Assembly: GCF_015245355.1 (NCBI RefSeq)
Contig: NZ_CP063311.1
Coordinates: 4,304,140 to 4,368,139, forward strand
DNA: 64,000 nucleotides
DNA from: Anabaenopsis elenkinii CCIBt3563
Lineage (GTDB): Bacteria; Cyanobacteriota; Cyanobacteriia; Cyanobacteriales; Nostocaceae
Direction of reading: 5' to 3'
The position numbers and the translations under genes are program-made. Below the pieces are notes generated by a model. It was not told the DNA's origin. It saw only the letters and a list, made by a program, of their open reading frames with translations, and searched no databases. Position 1 is the first letter of the stretch. Every line of letters begins with the position of its first letter. Of the stretch, positions 17,453 through 27,516 are shown one piece after another.

Positions 17453-19873
17453 ATGTCTGAATTGATCCAAGCAATCTTAGATAGTGAAGAAAAAAGCGAC
17501 TTGCGTTCCTTTTTGAGTCAGTTACGCCAGCAAGAACAAAAATACTTACTGCGTAACGATATCCTGAATGTATTTAAGGATTATTGCTCTAAGTCTGAGA
17601 AGTCAGAAACTACCGCGGCTTCTTCCCGCTTAGGGAAACTCATCTACTATACTCAGGAAATTATTCAAGAAGATTGCAACCTGTGCTTGATCATTCGTCC
17701 TAAAATTGCTCGTCAAGAAGTTTATCGGCTCACAGAGGATTTAAATTTTGAGCCGATGTCAGTACAGGAACTGCTAGACTTGCGCGATCGCTTCGTGAAT
17801 AAATATCACCCCCTAGAGGGTGATCTACTAGAATTAGACTTTGGCCCGTTTTACGATTACACCCCAGTCATCCGCGACCCGAAAAATATTGGTAAGGGTG
17901 TACAATTCCTCAACCGCTATCTATCCAGCAAATTATTTCAAGACTCAAAACAATTGCTGGACAGCTTATTGAATTTCTTGCGCCTCCACCAGTATAACGG
18001 TGTGCAGCTGTTAATTAATCAGCGCATTAAGACTCAGCAGCAACTTTCTGACCAAGTAAAAAAAGCCATCACCTTCGTCAGCGAGCGGACTAAAGATCAA
18101 CCCTATGAAGAATTCCGCTTTGAATTGCAGATGATGGGTTTTGAACCGGGTTGGGGTAATACAGCCGGGCGAGTCCGTGATACCCTGGATATTTTAGATG
18201 AATTAATTGATTCTCCTGACCCTCAGACCATCGAAGCTTTCATCTCTCGCATCCCGATGATTTTTAGAATCGTCCTCGTATCCGCTCATGGTTGGTTCGG
18301 TCAAGAAGGTGTTTTAGGTCGTCCCGATACTGGGGGACAAGTAGTTTATGTCCTCGACCAAGCCAAGAACCTGGAAAAACAACTACAAGAAGACATGGAG
18401 CTAGCAGGTTTAGGGGGGTTGAACGTCGAACCAAAAGTAATTATTCTCACCCGGCTAATACCTAATAGCGACGGTACACTATGCAATCAAAGGCTAGAAA
18501 AAGTTCACGGTACAGAGAACGCCTGGATTTTGCGCGTACCTGTGCGGGAATTTAATCCCAATATGACCCAAAACTGGATTTCTCGATTTGAATTCTGGCC
18601 TTATCTCGAAACTTTTGCTCTTGACTCAGAAAAAGAACTGTTGGCAGAATTTCAGGGTAGACCTGACTTAATTGTGGGTAACTACTCCGATGGTAATTTG
18701 GTGGCGTTTCTCCTAGCACGGCGCATGAATGTGACTCAGTGCAACATCGCCCACGCCTTGGAAAAGTCTAAATACTTATTTAGTAATCTCTACTGGGAAG
18801 AATTGGAGGATAAATACCATTTCTCCCTACAATTTACCGCTGATTTGATTGCCATGAACGCCGCCAATTTCGTTGTCAGCAGTACTTACCAAGAAATTGT
18901 TGGTACACCCGATAGCGTGGGACAGTATGAGTCTTACAAGTGCTTCACTATGCCGGAGTTATACCACGTAGTTAACGGCATTGAATTATTTAGTCCTAAG
19001 TTTAATGTTGTACCTCCGGGGGTGAATGAGAGTTATTATTTCCCCTACTCCCGCACTCAAGACCGAGTGGAAAGCGATCGCCAGCGAATTGCTCAAATGC
19101 TGTTTACCCTGGAGGACTCTAACCAAATTTTTGGCAAACTAGATGATCCTCAAAAGCGCCCCCTGTTTTCTATGGCCCGTCTTGACCGGATTAAAAACCT
19201 CACAGGTTTAGCAGAATGTTATGGTCAGTCCCCAGAATTACAGGAGCATTGTAACTTAATCCTAGTGGCGGGTAAGTTGCGTGTAGAAGAGTCAGACGAC
19301 AACGAAGAACGAGACGAGATAATTAAACTCTATCAGATCATTGAACAGTATAACCTCTATGGGAAAATCCGCTGGTTAGGTGTACGCCTATCCAAATCTG
19401 ATTCCGGTGAGATTTACCGTGTGATCGGCGATCGCCAAGGGATATTTATTCAACCTGCTTTATTTGAAGCCTTTGGTTTAACCATCTTAGAAGCCATGGT
19501 TTCAGGACTACCAACTTTTGCTACCCAATTTGGTGGACCTCTGGAAATTATTCAAGATCAAGTCAATGGGTTTTACATTAACCCTACAAACTTAGAAGAG
19601 ACAGCCGCCAAAATCCTCTCCTTTGTCACCAAATGTAATCAAACCCCTGAATATTGGGATGCCGTTTCCCGACAAGCAATCAACCGGGTCTTAAGTACAT
19701 ATACCTGGAAAATCCATACCACTAAGTTGTTATCCCTAGCCAGGATTTATGGTTTTTGGAACTTTACCTCCAAGGAAAACCGCGAGGATTTGTTGCGTTA
19801 TCTTGAGGCTTTATTCTATTTAATTTACAAACCCAAAGCACAAGAGTTATTAGCGCAGCATCAGCATCGCTAG
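17453..19873 (+). CDS. susA: Sucrose synthase
   Basis: 806 aa, full length for the family. The regulatory N-terminal part covers about residues 1-260. The GT-B catalytic part starts near 275 with SAHGWFGQEGVLGRPDTGGQ, and continues with MARLDRIKNLTGLAECYG near 577 and the C-terminal donor-site FEAFGLTILEAMVSGLPTFA near 673-692. It reversibly converts sucrose plus NDP to NDP-glucose plus fructose. In Anabaena, susA-type enzymes feed sucrose carbon into glycogen and other polysaccharides and matter for diazotrophic growth. It stands alone between a tRNA and convergent peptidoglycan-binding genes. A hairpin in the leader may regulate it. Confidence 0.96.
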   Translation: MSELIQAILDSEEKSDLRSFLSQLRQQEQKYLLRNDILNVFKDYCSKSEKSETTAASSRLGKLIYYTQEIIQEDCNLCLIIRPKIARQEVYRLTEDLNFEPMSVQELLDLRDRFVNKYHPLEGDLLELDFGPFYDYTPVIRDPKNIGKGVQFLNRYLSSKLFQDSKQLLDSLLNFLRLHQYNGVQLLINQRIKTQQQLSDQVKKAITFVSERTKDQPYEEFRFELQMMGFEPGWGNTAGRVRDTLDILDELIDSPDPQTIEAFISRIPMIFRIVLVSAHGWFGQEGVLGRPDTGGQVVYVLDQAKNLEKQLQEDMELAGLGGLNVEPKVIILTRLIPNSDGTLCNQRLEKVHGTENAWILRVPVREFNPNMTQNWISRFEFWPYLETFALDSEKELLAEFQGRPDLIVGNYSDGNLVAFLLARRMNVTQCNIAHALEKSKYLFSNLYWEELEDKYHFSLQFTADLIAMNAANFVVSSTYQEIVGTPDSVGQYESYKCFTMPELYHVVNGIELFSPKFNVVPPGVNESYYFPYSRTQDRVESDRQRIAQMLFTLEDSNQIFGKLDDPQKRPLFSMARLDRIKNLTGLAECYGQSPELQEHCNLILVAGKLRVEESDDNEERDEIIKLYQIIEQYNLYGKIRWLGVRLSKSDSGEIYRVIGDRQGIFIQPALFEAFGLTILEAMVSGLPTFATQFGGPLEIIQDQVNGFYINPTNLEETAAKILSFVTKCNQTPEYWDAVSRQAINRVLSTYTWKIHTTKLLSLARIYGFWNFTSKENREDLLRYLEALFYLIYKPKAQELLAQHQHR

Positions 19874-19877
19874 AAGT

Positions 19878-20078
19878 TTAATTAGTCAACTGTTCCCAAG
19901 TTATTGGTCCGACTATTCCATCTACTTTGAGTTGGCGCTGGCTCTGAAAAGCCTTGACAGCTACCTCAGTCAGCGCCCCAAAATTTCCATCCACTCGCGT
20001 CCTATAGCCTTGAGAAACTAACAACCGCTGTAAAACTCTCACCACAAGACCTGAATTACCAAAACGTAATGTTAGCAT
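19878..20078 (-). CDS. Single-domain peptidoglycan-binding protein
   Basis: 66 aa, essentially one PG_binding_1 domain: LRFGNSGLVVRVLQRLL, then VDGNFGALTEVAVKAFQSQR and VDGIVGPITWEQL. It closely matches the C-terminal 66 residues of the next gene (20275-20814), so the two arose by tandem duplication. There is no signal peptide, so either it acts inside the cell or it is a truncated copy. It ends 4 bp from the susA stop, convergent. Confidence 0.7.
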   Translation of the reverse strand: MLTLRFGNSGLVVRVLQRLLVSQGYRTRVDGNFGALTEVAVKAFQSQRQLKVDGIVGPITWEQLTN

Positions 20079-20274
20079 AAATCACTCAGTATATTTGAAG
20101 TTGTAATTAGATCACTTACGCGTACAGGCAGTTGCGACCACTGCTGACTAAACATCTGATCATAGATAGCGGTGTCACCATACTACTTACAGTCAGTTGA
20201 AAATCGCTGTAATTTCCTGCTGTATTATGGGCAATATTTATTGCCACATGCATTTTAGTGTCTTAGATCAATAA

Positions 20275-20814
20275 CTACATTGTCAACTGTTGCCAAGTTA
20301 CTGGCCCCACTATTCCATCTATCCCTAATCTCCGCTGGTTCTGAAAGGCTTTGACAGCTGTTTCTGTCAGTGGACCAAAAGACCCATCAACTCGAATTGC
20401 GTAGCCTTTAGAAACTAACAATCTTTGTAGAACTCTCACCGCAGTACCTGAAGTACCAAAACGCAAAGTCGGTAGAGATTGGCCAGTGAAACTAGATGAA
20501 ACTGCTGCTACTGTGATACTATTGTCCTTAGTAGCTGCCTTAGTCTGGTGATTCCTTTGGCTAGTTGTGATTGAGGCGAGCAGTTTTTGTTGAGCTAGGT
20601 GGGGGGCAGATGAGGTGGTTTGAGAAATTGCATCTGTGGGGATAAATTCCGGTGGCGTGATTTGAGAGTGATCGTTAACTAATTTACTTACATTATTCCT
20701 TAAATGCTCCGAGCTACTTTCTATCTGCAATGGTTGCACATTCGGTAATCTTTGCTGTGAAGATAATTGTCTGACGCTTAATATACTCGTCATTAGCAGG
20801 CCAATTTCGCTCAT
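20275..20814 (-). CDS. Peptidoglycan-binding domain protein
   Basis: 179 aa. A variable, Ser/Thr/Gln-rich N-terminal 110 residues precede a C-terminal PG_binding_1 domain (LRFGTSGTAVRVLQRLLVSK...VDGIVGPVTWQQL). The N-terminus is not a clear signal peptide, although MTSILSVRQL (residue 8) is an alternative start. The domain usually docks a partner activity to cell wall, but no enzymatic domain is present. The closely similar single-domain gene lies downstream. Role beyond wall binding is unknown. Confidence 0.72.
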   Translation of the reverse strand: MSEIGLLMTSILSVRQLSSQQRLPNVQPLQIESSSEHLRNNVSKLVNDHSQITPPEFIPTDAISQTTSSAPHLAQQKLLASITTSQRNHQTKAATKDNSITVAAVSSSFTGQSLPTLRFGTSGTAVRVLQRLLVSKGYAIRVDGSFGPLTETAVKAFQNQRRLGIDGIVGPVTWQQLTM

Positions 20815-21393
20815 CGTTGTTCATTTTAGTAATCATTTAATTTCTCACTTGACAAACAAACCTGTTGTTAGTCCGGAATTATTAATACGGAAAAATTACC
20901 AAAATCTCTGTAATATTCTTTTGGCAACTATTAATTATAAATAATCTCATATTTCACTGATTATGCAAGCCTAAATTTCATTTAAGCTTAGTTAAACTCA
21001 ACAAAATTACTTAAATAATTTTCACTTTATTAGTATAACCTGATATAATCTTATGGTTAAGTAAGTTTTTTTGTGAATTTTTGGTAAATTAATGGTCTGG
21101 TGCACTAACTCAGGTGAGAAGGATGTAAAACCTCTCTTGGGCAAACCATAGAAAATTAAGCCTCACTAGCCTGATTCAGCACGGGGATCATCAAACCTGG
21201 AGAATATCACATAGTATCTGATCAATAAAGTCGGTTTTCTGGTTACTAAAAGCAGCAAGTCAGCAAAAACCCTGGAGACTTTGAGACACTGGGAGATAAT
21301 CACGGAATGTCAATTCAAGATACATTTGAGAAAGTCAGATGATTCAGGACTAACCCATTATATTGAAACGGAGATTATTTGTATGTTTATTAG
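20815..21393. other. 570-bp AT-rich gap, no gene seen
   Basis: No supported reading frame. About 20850-21080 is very AT-rich. From about 21090 the composition is more balanced and the sequence could be a decayed gene or a leader RNA, but I see no recognisable motif. It ends with GTTTATTAG, the left target duplication of the IS4-family element. Confidence 0.5.
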
Positions 21394-22575
21394 CACAAGT
21401 GTTGAATGTTAAGAAAGAGGGTATAAAAATTGCCCAAAATATATTAAAATTTGGGCTAGCTATCTAAAAGGTATTGTTTAATGACGATTATAAATTCATT
21501 TCCGAAGATTGTCAAAGACATCCTCAGCCCATTACCAAAAAACGATTATCCGGTATTGAATAGCCGTCTGTTCGTGGAGTGTTGGCTAGCTTATGCACTG
21601 GATAATAGCTTAACGAGTATGCGGGATTTATTTAAAAGATTAAATCATACAGGGTTTAGCGTGAATATTGGCACATTCTCCAAAGCCAACACACATCGAA
21701 GCCAAGAACCATTCCAAAAAATATATCAGCAATTAAATCAATTAATTCAGAAAAAAGCCCAGAAGAAGTTACATAATAAATACGCAATATGTCCAATTGA
21801 TTCAACCGTCATCACATTGACAAGTAAATTACTATGGGTGTTAGGTCATCACCAAGTAAAGCTTTTTAGTTCTCTCAATCTTGCCACGGGAATTCCAGAG
21901 GATAATTTCATCAATTTTGGGCATAAACATGATTATAAGTTTGGCTCAAAAATGATGTCTAAATTGCCAGCAGATGCTGTTGGAGTAATGGATAGGGGCT
22001 TCGCCGGATTAAATTTTATCGACGAATTAAACCAAGCTAGTAAGTATTTTGTTTTACGAATAAAAAATAATTGGAAACTAGAGCCTGATTCAGAAACTGG
22101 ACTAGTAAAAATTGGTTCAGCTAAAGATGCTAAAGCTTATAGAGTGATTAATTTTTGTGACTTAGAAACTGAAGTAGAATTCCGGTTGGTTACTAATTTA
22201 CCAGCCGATGGAGAAGCACCAGTGACAGATGAAGATATCCGGGATATTTATCGCTGTCGATGGGGAGTCGAACTGTTATGGAAGTTCTTAAAGATGCACT
22301 TGAAGCTGGATAAATTAATTACTAAAAATGTGAATGGTATTGCGATTCAACTGTATGCAAGTCTCATCGCTTATCTAATTTTAGGACTCGTCTCTATTCC
22401 TAAAGAATGGGGTGATAAGTTATTAGATAAATTTCGCTATCTCCAAGCCTGTATGTGTCAACAAATCAGTTACGTCCATTGGATGGAAGATATTATGCTA
22501 TGTTGACATTTTCACCCTTGATAAGACTACTATACAGAATTATGTAAAGTTTTGTAAAGACATTCAACATTTCTG
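21394..22575 (+). mobile_element. Complete IS4-family insertion sequence with 9-bp target duplication
   Basis: 1182 bp. Terminal inverted repeats CACAAGTGTTGAATGT (left) and CAGAAATGTTGAATGT (right end, reversed) match at 14 of 16 positions. The element is bracketed by direct repeats GTTTATTAG at 21385-21393 and 22576-22584. It holds one intact transposase gene. Intact frame, clean duplication and near-identical ends suggest recent, possibly still active, transposition. Confidence 0.85.
21481..22506 (+). CDS. IS4-family DDE transposase
   Basis: 341 aa. Catalytic D in CPIDSTVITLT near residue 103, second D in GVMDRGFAGL near 164, and E inside YRCRWGVELLWKFLK near 257-271. The last string exactly fits the Y-(2)-R-(3)-E-(6)-K signature of IS4 transposases. 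The N-terminus (FVECWLAYALDNSLTSMRDL) fits the DNA-binding region. The gene fills the element and begins 87 bp inside the left end. Confidence 0.93.
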   Translation: MTIINSFPKIVKDILSPLPKNDYPVLNSRLFVECWLAYALDNSLTSMRDLFKRLNHTGFSVNIGTFSKANTHRSQEPFQKIYQQLNQLIQKKAQKKLHNKYAICPIDSTVITLTSKLLWVLGHHQVKLFSSLNLATGIPEDNFINFGHKHDYKFGSKMMSKLPADAVGVMDRGFAGLNFIDELNQASKYFVLRIKNNWKLEPDSETGLVKIGSAKDAKAYRVINFCDLETEVEFRLVTNLPADGEAPVTDEDIRDIYRCRWGVELLWKFLKMHLKLDKLITKNVNGIAIQLYASLIAYLILGLVSIPKEWGDKLLDKFRYLQACMCQQISYVHWMEDIMLC

Positions 22576-22659
22576 GTTTATTAGGTGACTATATATTCTG
22601 AGTTTGTTTTTTTCAACCCCTGATCAAATTTTCAGTTATTGCAGCGAGTAAACAAATAA

Positions 22660-22783
22660 TATATTCCTCAAATATAGCATTTCCCATGCTCGTGAGGTAC
22701 AAAGTTGTTTAGTTTCAGGGAACTAGGGAACAGGCAATTGATGTGTACTTCATTAGCCTGAAAAAGGCTTTATATTCCTCAAA
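22660..22783. repeat. 98-bp MITE-like repeat flanked by 13-bp direct repeats
   Basis: The core 22673-22770 (TATAGCATTTCCCATGCTCG ... GTGTACTTCATTAG ... AAAAGGCTT) is flanked by TATATTCCTCAAA on both sides (22660-22672 and 22771-22783). A longer inverted copy is at 49598-49729 and a partial copy at 27517-27577. The flanking duplication suggests insertion as a mobile unit. Confidence 0.72.
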
Positions 22784-23320
22784 GAATTTCAACCGTAATG
22801 ATACTAGTGAATTAGTCAGATCATGGTCATGGATAAATTTTTTTTTACTGACTATTCCCTCGTGAAATTTTGAGGAATCAAATAGGCATCTTTTGAAATA
22901 CGTATATATAATAAGATAAGTTAATATCACCTTGTGCAGTTAGGTTTCTTAGTTTACAGTATTGTTGCAGATTGTACTGTCTCTAGACTCAAGGCGGATA
23001 TGTAAAATAAAGTTGTAATTGATGGAGAGTTTGTAAAATTTTGTAGGGAAAATAGCCATAAAAGTCTGGAGTTGAGCGACAATATCATTCTGACTAGATA
23101 AGTAGACCGTGCAATATTTGACTGACACTGCTGATCAAAAACCCTGATGTCTGTGGGTTAACGCAGATTTGTTACTGTAGTGAAACAGTTTTTGGGAGAA
23201 TTGGCCGAACCATATAATCATAGTTTTATTATATACCGGATTCTGGATAGAAACCTCTGTTTAAAGGTTTAAATACCCGTATTCGGCGCAAGTGTAAGTT
23301 TTTTATGGAGATGAATATAC
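22784..23320. other. 537-bp gene-free leader region of the GH57 gene
   Basis: No supported gene. AT-rich, with a weak GGAGATG ribosome site just before the ATG at 23321. The promoter of the GH57 gene must lie here, but I cannot point to a convincing -10/-35 pair. Confidence 0.45.
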
Positions 23321-25939
23321 ATGACTTCTGCTGCTGAAAGACCAGTTAAACCCGGCGTAACCCTGACATCACACCCGACTGTTCATGAGAACAAGCAGAT
23401 AGACCCGCTCAAACAGGCGACTGGTGTTTATGTAACGGTGCATGGCCATTTTTATCAGCCCCCACGGGAAAACCCTTATTTAGAAGCAATTGAACGTCAA
23501 CCGAGTGCGTCACCCTTCCATGATTGGAATGAACGCATTCACTGGGAATGCTATCGCCCTAATGCTTTCGCCAGGGTCTTTAATGACCAGGGGGAAATAG
23601 TCGAGATTGTGAATAATTACGAATATTTCAGCTTTAATATTGGAGCAACCCTGATGTCGTGGCTAGAACGCCACGATTTTGAGGTTTATCAGCGAATTTT
23701 GGAAGCAGACACCAAAAGCTGTCAACGCTTGCAGGGTCATGGCAATGCGATCGCCCAGGTATACAATCATATAATTATGCCTCTGGCCAATGAACGGGAT
23801 AAATACACCCAAATCCGCTGGGGTAAAGCAGATTTTCGCTCACGCTTTGGCCGCGATCCCGAAGGTATGTGGCTAGCAGAAACAGCGGTAGACTATGCCA
23901 CCTTAGAAGCGTTAGTAGCTGAAGATATCAAGTTTATTATCCTTGCACCATCCCAAGCCCAACGTTGTCGCCCCCTACCCACACGGGATGATCCTCATCC
24001 CCAATGGCAAGAAGTTGGGGGTAGTCAAATTGATCCCACCCGCCCCTATCGCTGCTATTTACAGGGAAGCAGGGATACTGATCCCCAATCCCGCCCTTAC
24101 ATTGATATCTTTTTCTACGATGGCCCTATTTCCCGGGATATGGGCTTTAGTGATGTGGTTTATAGTTCTAGTCATTTTGCCGGACGTATCGGTTCAGCAA
24201 TACGTGGGGATCACCGACCAGCACAATTAATTTCTGTAGCTACAGATGGGGAAACCTTCGGACACCATAAGAAAGGTACTGAAAAAACTTTAGCCTACGC
24301 CTTTATTGGAGAATTTCCTCAGCGCCATTGGACTGTCACCAACTTTGCTCACTATCTCAGCCTCAATACTCCCACTTGGGAGGTGGAAATTAAACCCGCC
24401 ACAGCCTGGAGTTGCGCCCACGGGGTGGATAGATGGCAAGATGACTGTGGTTGTGGTGGTGAAGGTGGTGTGTGGCATCAAAAATGGCGGCGACCCTTGC
24501 GGGATGCTTTAAATTGGCTGCGGGATCAGTTAATTGATGTCTATGAGAAACATGGCCGGCGGCTATTCAATGATCCCTGGTTAGCACGGGATGAATATAT
24601 TCAGGTGATCCGCGATCGCTCTGTGGCTAATGTGAACAGTTTCCTGTCTCGCCATCAAACCCACAAACTCACCCCCGCAGAACAGGTTGATGCTTTGCGC
24701 TTGTTAGAAATGCAGCGTCACGCTTTACTGATGTTTACTAGTTGCGGCTGGTTTTTTGAAGAAATTTCTCGCCCAGAAGGGACGCAAATTCTCCGTTATG
24801 CTTCCCGTGCTTTGGAGTTGGCTGGGGATGTGGCTGGTGTACAGTTAGAGAAAGCTTTCATCAAACGCCTATCTTTAGCCCCCAGTAATGTGGATGTTTT
24901 CCCAGATGGTGGGTCACTTTATCGCCAAATGGTGCAAACTGCCCAAGTGAGTGTCAAGCAAGTCACAGCACACTATGCTATTAGTTCTCTGTTTGCTAAT
25001 CAAAAATCTACCCAAAAGCGCATTTATTGCTACAGTCTTGATGAGATTGATTACCAGCTGCAACGTATGGGTTCCTTGACCTTGGCGGTAGGAAATTTAA
25101 AGCTGGTGTCAGAAGTTACCTGGGAAAGTGAAAGTTTAGTATTTGCTGTGCTGCATTTGGGCGGCTGGGATTTCCACTGCTGTACCCAATTATTTACCGG
25201 TAGACGTGAGTACAGTCAGTTGAAAGAAAAGCTGTTTACCTCTTTAAAACAGGGGAGTGCTGCCCACAGTATCTTGGTGATGACCCAGCTATTTAGAGAA
25301 GAAACATTTAGCCTCCAGAATCTCTTTGCCGAAGAACGTCACCGGATTATGCGCCTTCTGAGTCAGGAAACACTAACACGGTTAGACCAACTTTATACCC
25401 AGGTGTATCGGGATAATTATGGATTATTGATGGCCTGCCACCGGGATGAGTTAGAAGTACCCCAAGAGTTACAGGTAGCCGCGGAAATTGCTTTGGGCGC
25501 ACGCTGTATGGTCATACTGCGATCGCTTGAGCAAGAGATCACAGACCCAGTATTAAGTTTAAATCACATTGTAGAATTAGAAGCGATCGCGACTGAAGCT
25601 CAGAATTTGCACTGTCGGTTAAATATTCCCGAAGGTAAGCAAATTCTAGAACAACTGATCATGCGGTTACTGTGGCGATTATTACACGATGTCAATGGCA
25701 GTTTCGCCACCCAAATCCAATCTTTAGAAAGGTTGATTGATGCCAGCTATCAGCTGAATATCAACGTTTCTTTGGACAAGTCCCAGGAGCTATATTTTAG
25801 CTGTCTATCCAGTCAAATTGAACCTTTATATCTGACGACCTTGAATAATACAGAAGAAAATTATCAATGTCGTCAATTACTGAAATTAGGACAAAAGTTA
25901 GGCGTTAATGTTACCTATATTCTGAGTCAGTTTGAGTAG
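23321..25939 (+). CDS. GH57-family glycoside hydrolase with DUF3536
   Basis: 872 aa. Conserved GH57 region 1 VHGHFYQPPRENP is at about residues 38-50, region 3 GMWLAETAVDY near 185 (the Glu is the expected nucleophile) and region 4 SVATDGETFGHH near 304 (Asp as general acid). A CGCGGEGG cysteine pair is near 377. The C-terminal DUF3536 part runs from about 530. GH57 enzymes act on alpha-1,4/1,6 glucans (amylase, glucanotransferase or branching enzyme). Substrate is not decided by these motifs. A role in glycogen handling is likely; it is a single gene, convergent with NDH-2. Confidence 0.88.
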   Translation: MTSAAERPVKPGVTLTSHPTVHENKQIDPLKQATGVYVTVHGHFYQPPRENPYLEAIERQPSASPFHDWNERIHWECYRPNAFARVFNDQGEIVEIVNNYEYFSFNIGATLMSWLERHDFEVYQRILEADTKSCQRLQGHGNAIAQVYNHIIMPLANERDKYTQIRWGKADFRSRFGRDPEGMWLAETAVDYATLEALVAEDIKFIILAPSQAQRCRPLPTRDDPHPQWQEVGGSQIDPTRPYRCYLQGSRDTDPQSRPYIDIFFYDGPISRDMGFSDVVYSSSHFAGRIGSAIRGDHRPAQLISVATDGETFGHHKKGTEKTLAYAFIGEFPQRHWTVTNFAHYLSLNTPTWEVEIKPATAWSCAHGVDRWQDDCGCGGEGGVWHQKWRRPLRDALNWLRDQLIDVYEKHGRRLFNDPWLARDEYIQVIRDRSVANVNSFLSRHQTHKLTPAEQVDALRLLEMQRHALLMFTSCGWFFEEISRPEGTQILRYASRALELAGDVAGVQLEKAFIKRLSLAPSNVDVFPDGGSLYRQMVQTAQVSVKQVTAHYAISSLFANQKSTQKRIYCYSLDEIDYQLQRMGSLTLAVGNLKLVSEVTWESESLVFAVLHLGGWDFHCCTQLFTGRREYSQLKEKLFTSLKQGSAAHSILVMTQLFREETFSLQNLFAEERHRIMRLLSQETLTRLDQLYTQVYRDNYGLLMACHRDELEVPQELQVAAEIALGARCMVILRSLEQEITDPVLSLNHIVELEAIATEAQNLHCRLNIPEGKQILEQLIMRLLWRLLHDVNGSFATQIQSLERLIDASYQLNINVSLDKSQELYFSCLSSQIEPLYLTTLNNTEENYQCRQLLKLGQKLGVNVTYILSQFE

Positions 25940-26020
25940 TGATACAGCAGTTGTGCTGACCTGATCAATCTTGTGGGGTGCACATTGTGCGATTTTCTCC
26001 CTCACAAGAAAGGCACAATA

Positions 26021-27382
26021 CTAGACATTCAGAGGATGCTGCTTTTCTTTACCCTGGTAATCATCTTCATTGTTCACAGGTTTGGGATCTAAGAAAGCTT
26101 CTCTACCGGTAATCAATCTGGAACGACGATTACGGGTGATATAGTTCCAAGCCCACTGAATTACTACTACTAATTTAGTGTCAAACTCAATTAAGAAGTA
26201 GATGTGAATTACTAGCCAAAATACCCAAGCAATGAAACCTGAGAGTTTGACTAGGCCTAAATCAACAACGGCTAAATTTTGCCCAATCATCGCCAAACTA
26301 CCCACGTCGTTGTAATGAAATTGTGGCAAAGTGTAACCTTGAAGTTTTCCTTGAATCAGTCCAGCTACATACTCCCCTTGTTGAGTAGCTACGGGTGCAA
26401 CACCAGGTAAGGGTTTACCAGTCTGATGGGAGAAGTTAGCTAAATCTCCCACAACAAAAATGTTTTTATGTCCCTTGATGCTCAAGTCCGGTTCCACAAT
26501 CACACGTCCAGAGCGATCGCATTCTACACCTGTACGCTCTGCTAGAACTTTCCCCATTGATGACCCTTGTACACCAGCAGCCCATAAGACTGTTTTTGAG
26601 GGGATTTGCTCAACTTCATCCCCACTCTTAAAAGTAACGATATCATTTTCAATGTTGGTCACCCTGGTGTTAGTTCTGATCATCACACCCAATTTTGCCA
26701 AAGCTGATGTAGCTGCTTTCGATAACTTGGGCGAAATGTATGGGAGGATGCGATCGCCCCCTTGCAATAGTAAAATTTTCGCCTCGGAAGTATTGATATT
26801 GCGGAAATCTTCTTGCAGTGTTTTGTATGCTAATTCTGCAATCGCACCTGCTAATTCTACACCGGTCGGACCACCACCCACAATCACAAAGGTCAACAAA
26901 GCCTTGCGTTTTTCTGGGTCAGTTTCTCTTTCTGCTGCTTCAAATGCTGTAAAGATCCGGCGACGTATTTCTATAGCATCTTCCACAGTTTTTAACCCCG
27001 GTGCAAATGCTTTCCACTCATCCTTACCAAAATAGGAATGGTTAGCACCTGTAGCTACTACTAATGTATCGTAAGGGACTACCTGATCATCTAAAATAAC
27101 CTCTTGTTTTTTGGGGTCAATATCACTCACCTTTCCTAACAGCACTCGTGTATTCTTACTTCTTCTGAATACGGCTCGCAATGGTGAGGAAATATCAGCA
27201 GGTGAGAGGGTACCTGTGGCGACTTGATATAACAGTGGCTGAAATAGGTGAAAGTTCCGTTGGTCAATGAGGGTAATACTTACATTGGCTTTCGCCAGAG
27301 TCTTGGCTGTATATAGTCCACCAAAACCACCACCAATGATGACAACTTTATGTGGTGCATTCTTCCCAACTGAGACTACCAT
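26021..27382 (-). CDS. Type II NADH dehydrogenase (NDH-2)
   Basis: 453 aa. FAD-binding VVIIGGGFGGLYTAKTLA is at about residues 13-30, with LLYQVATGTLSP near 50-61 and NAD(P)H-binding FVIVGGGPTGVELAGAIAEL near 165-184. The second FAD motif IFVVGDLA lies near 310, and a hydrophobic C-terminal segment FIAWVFWLVIHIYFLIEF (about 385-402) tethers it to the membrane. It oxidises NAD(P)H and reduces quinone without pumping protons, and in cyanobacteria is thought to tune redox balance. Monocistronic, convergent with the GH57 gene. Confidence 0.93.
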   Translation of the reverse strand: MVVSVGKNAPHKVVIIGGGFGGLYTAKTLAKANVSITLIDQRNFHLFQPLLYQVATGTLSPADISSPLRAVFRRSKNTRVLLGKVSDIDPKKQEVILDDQVVPYDTLVVATGANHSYFGKDEWKAFAPGLKTVEDAIEIRRRIFTAFEAAERETDPEKRKALLTFVIVGGGPTGVELAGAIAELAYKTLQEDFRNINTSEAKILLLQGGDRILPYISPKLSKAATSALAKLGVMIRTNTRVTNIENDIVTFKSGDEVEQIPSKTVLWAAGVQGSSMGKVLAERTGVECDRSGRVIVEPDLSIKGHKNIFVVGDLANFSHQTGKPLPGVAPVATQQGEYVAGLIQGKLQGYTLPQFHYNDVGSLAMIGQNLAVVDLGLVKLSGFIAWVFWLVIHIYFLIEFDTKLVVVIQWAWNYITRNRRSRLITGREAFLDPKPVNNEDDYQGKEKQHPLNV

Positions 27383-27516
27383 AGGAAATATTGCCTTCTG
27401 TTAAGAGCGTTAACTATTCTTAACAACTTTGTAACAAATTTATAATATATTTTGCCGTTTATTTAGAACACTTGAAAAAATAATAACTGTAGTCAAATTT
27501 ACGATTTATTTGATTT

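Noticed and set aside
26460-27035. 191-aa plus-strand frame opposite NDH-2, and similar long antisense frames (11759-12166, 41258-41674, 40454-40837)
   Set aside because: Each lies fully inside a well-supported gene on the other strand and shows no recognisable domain.
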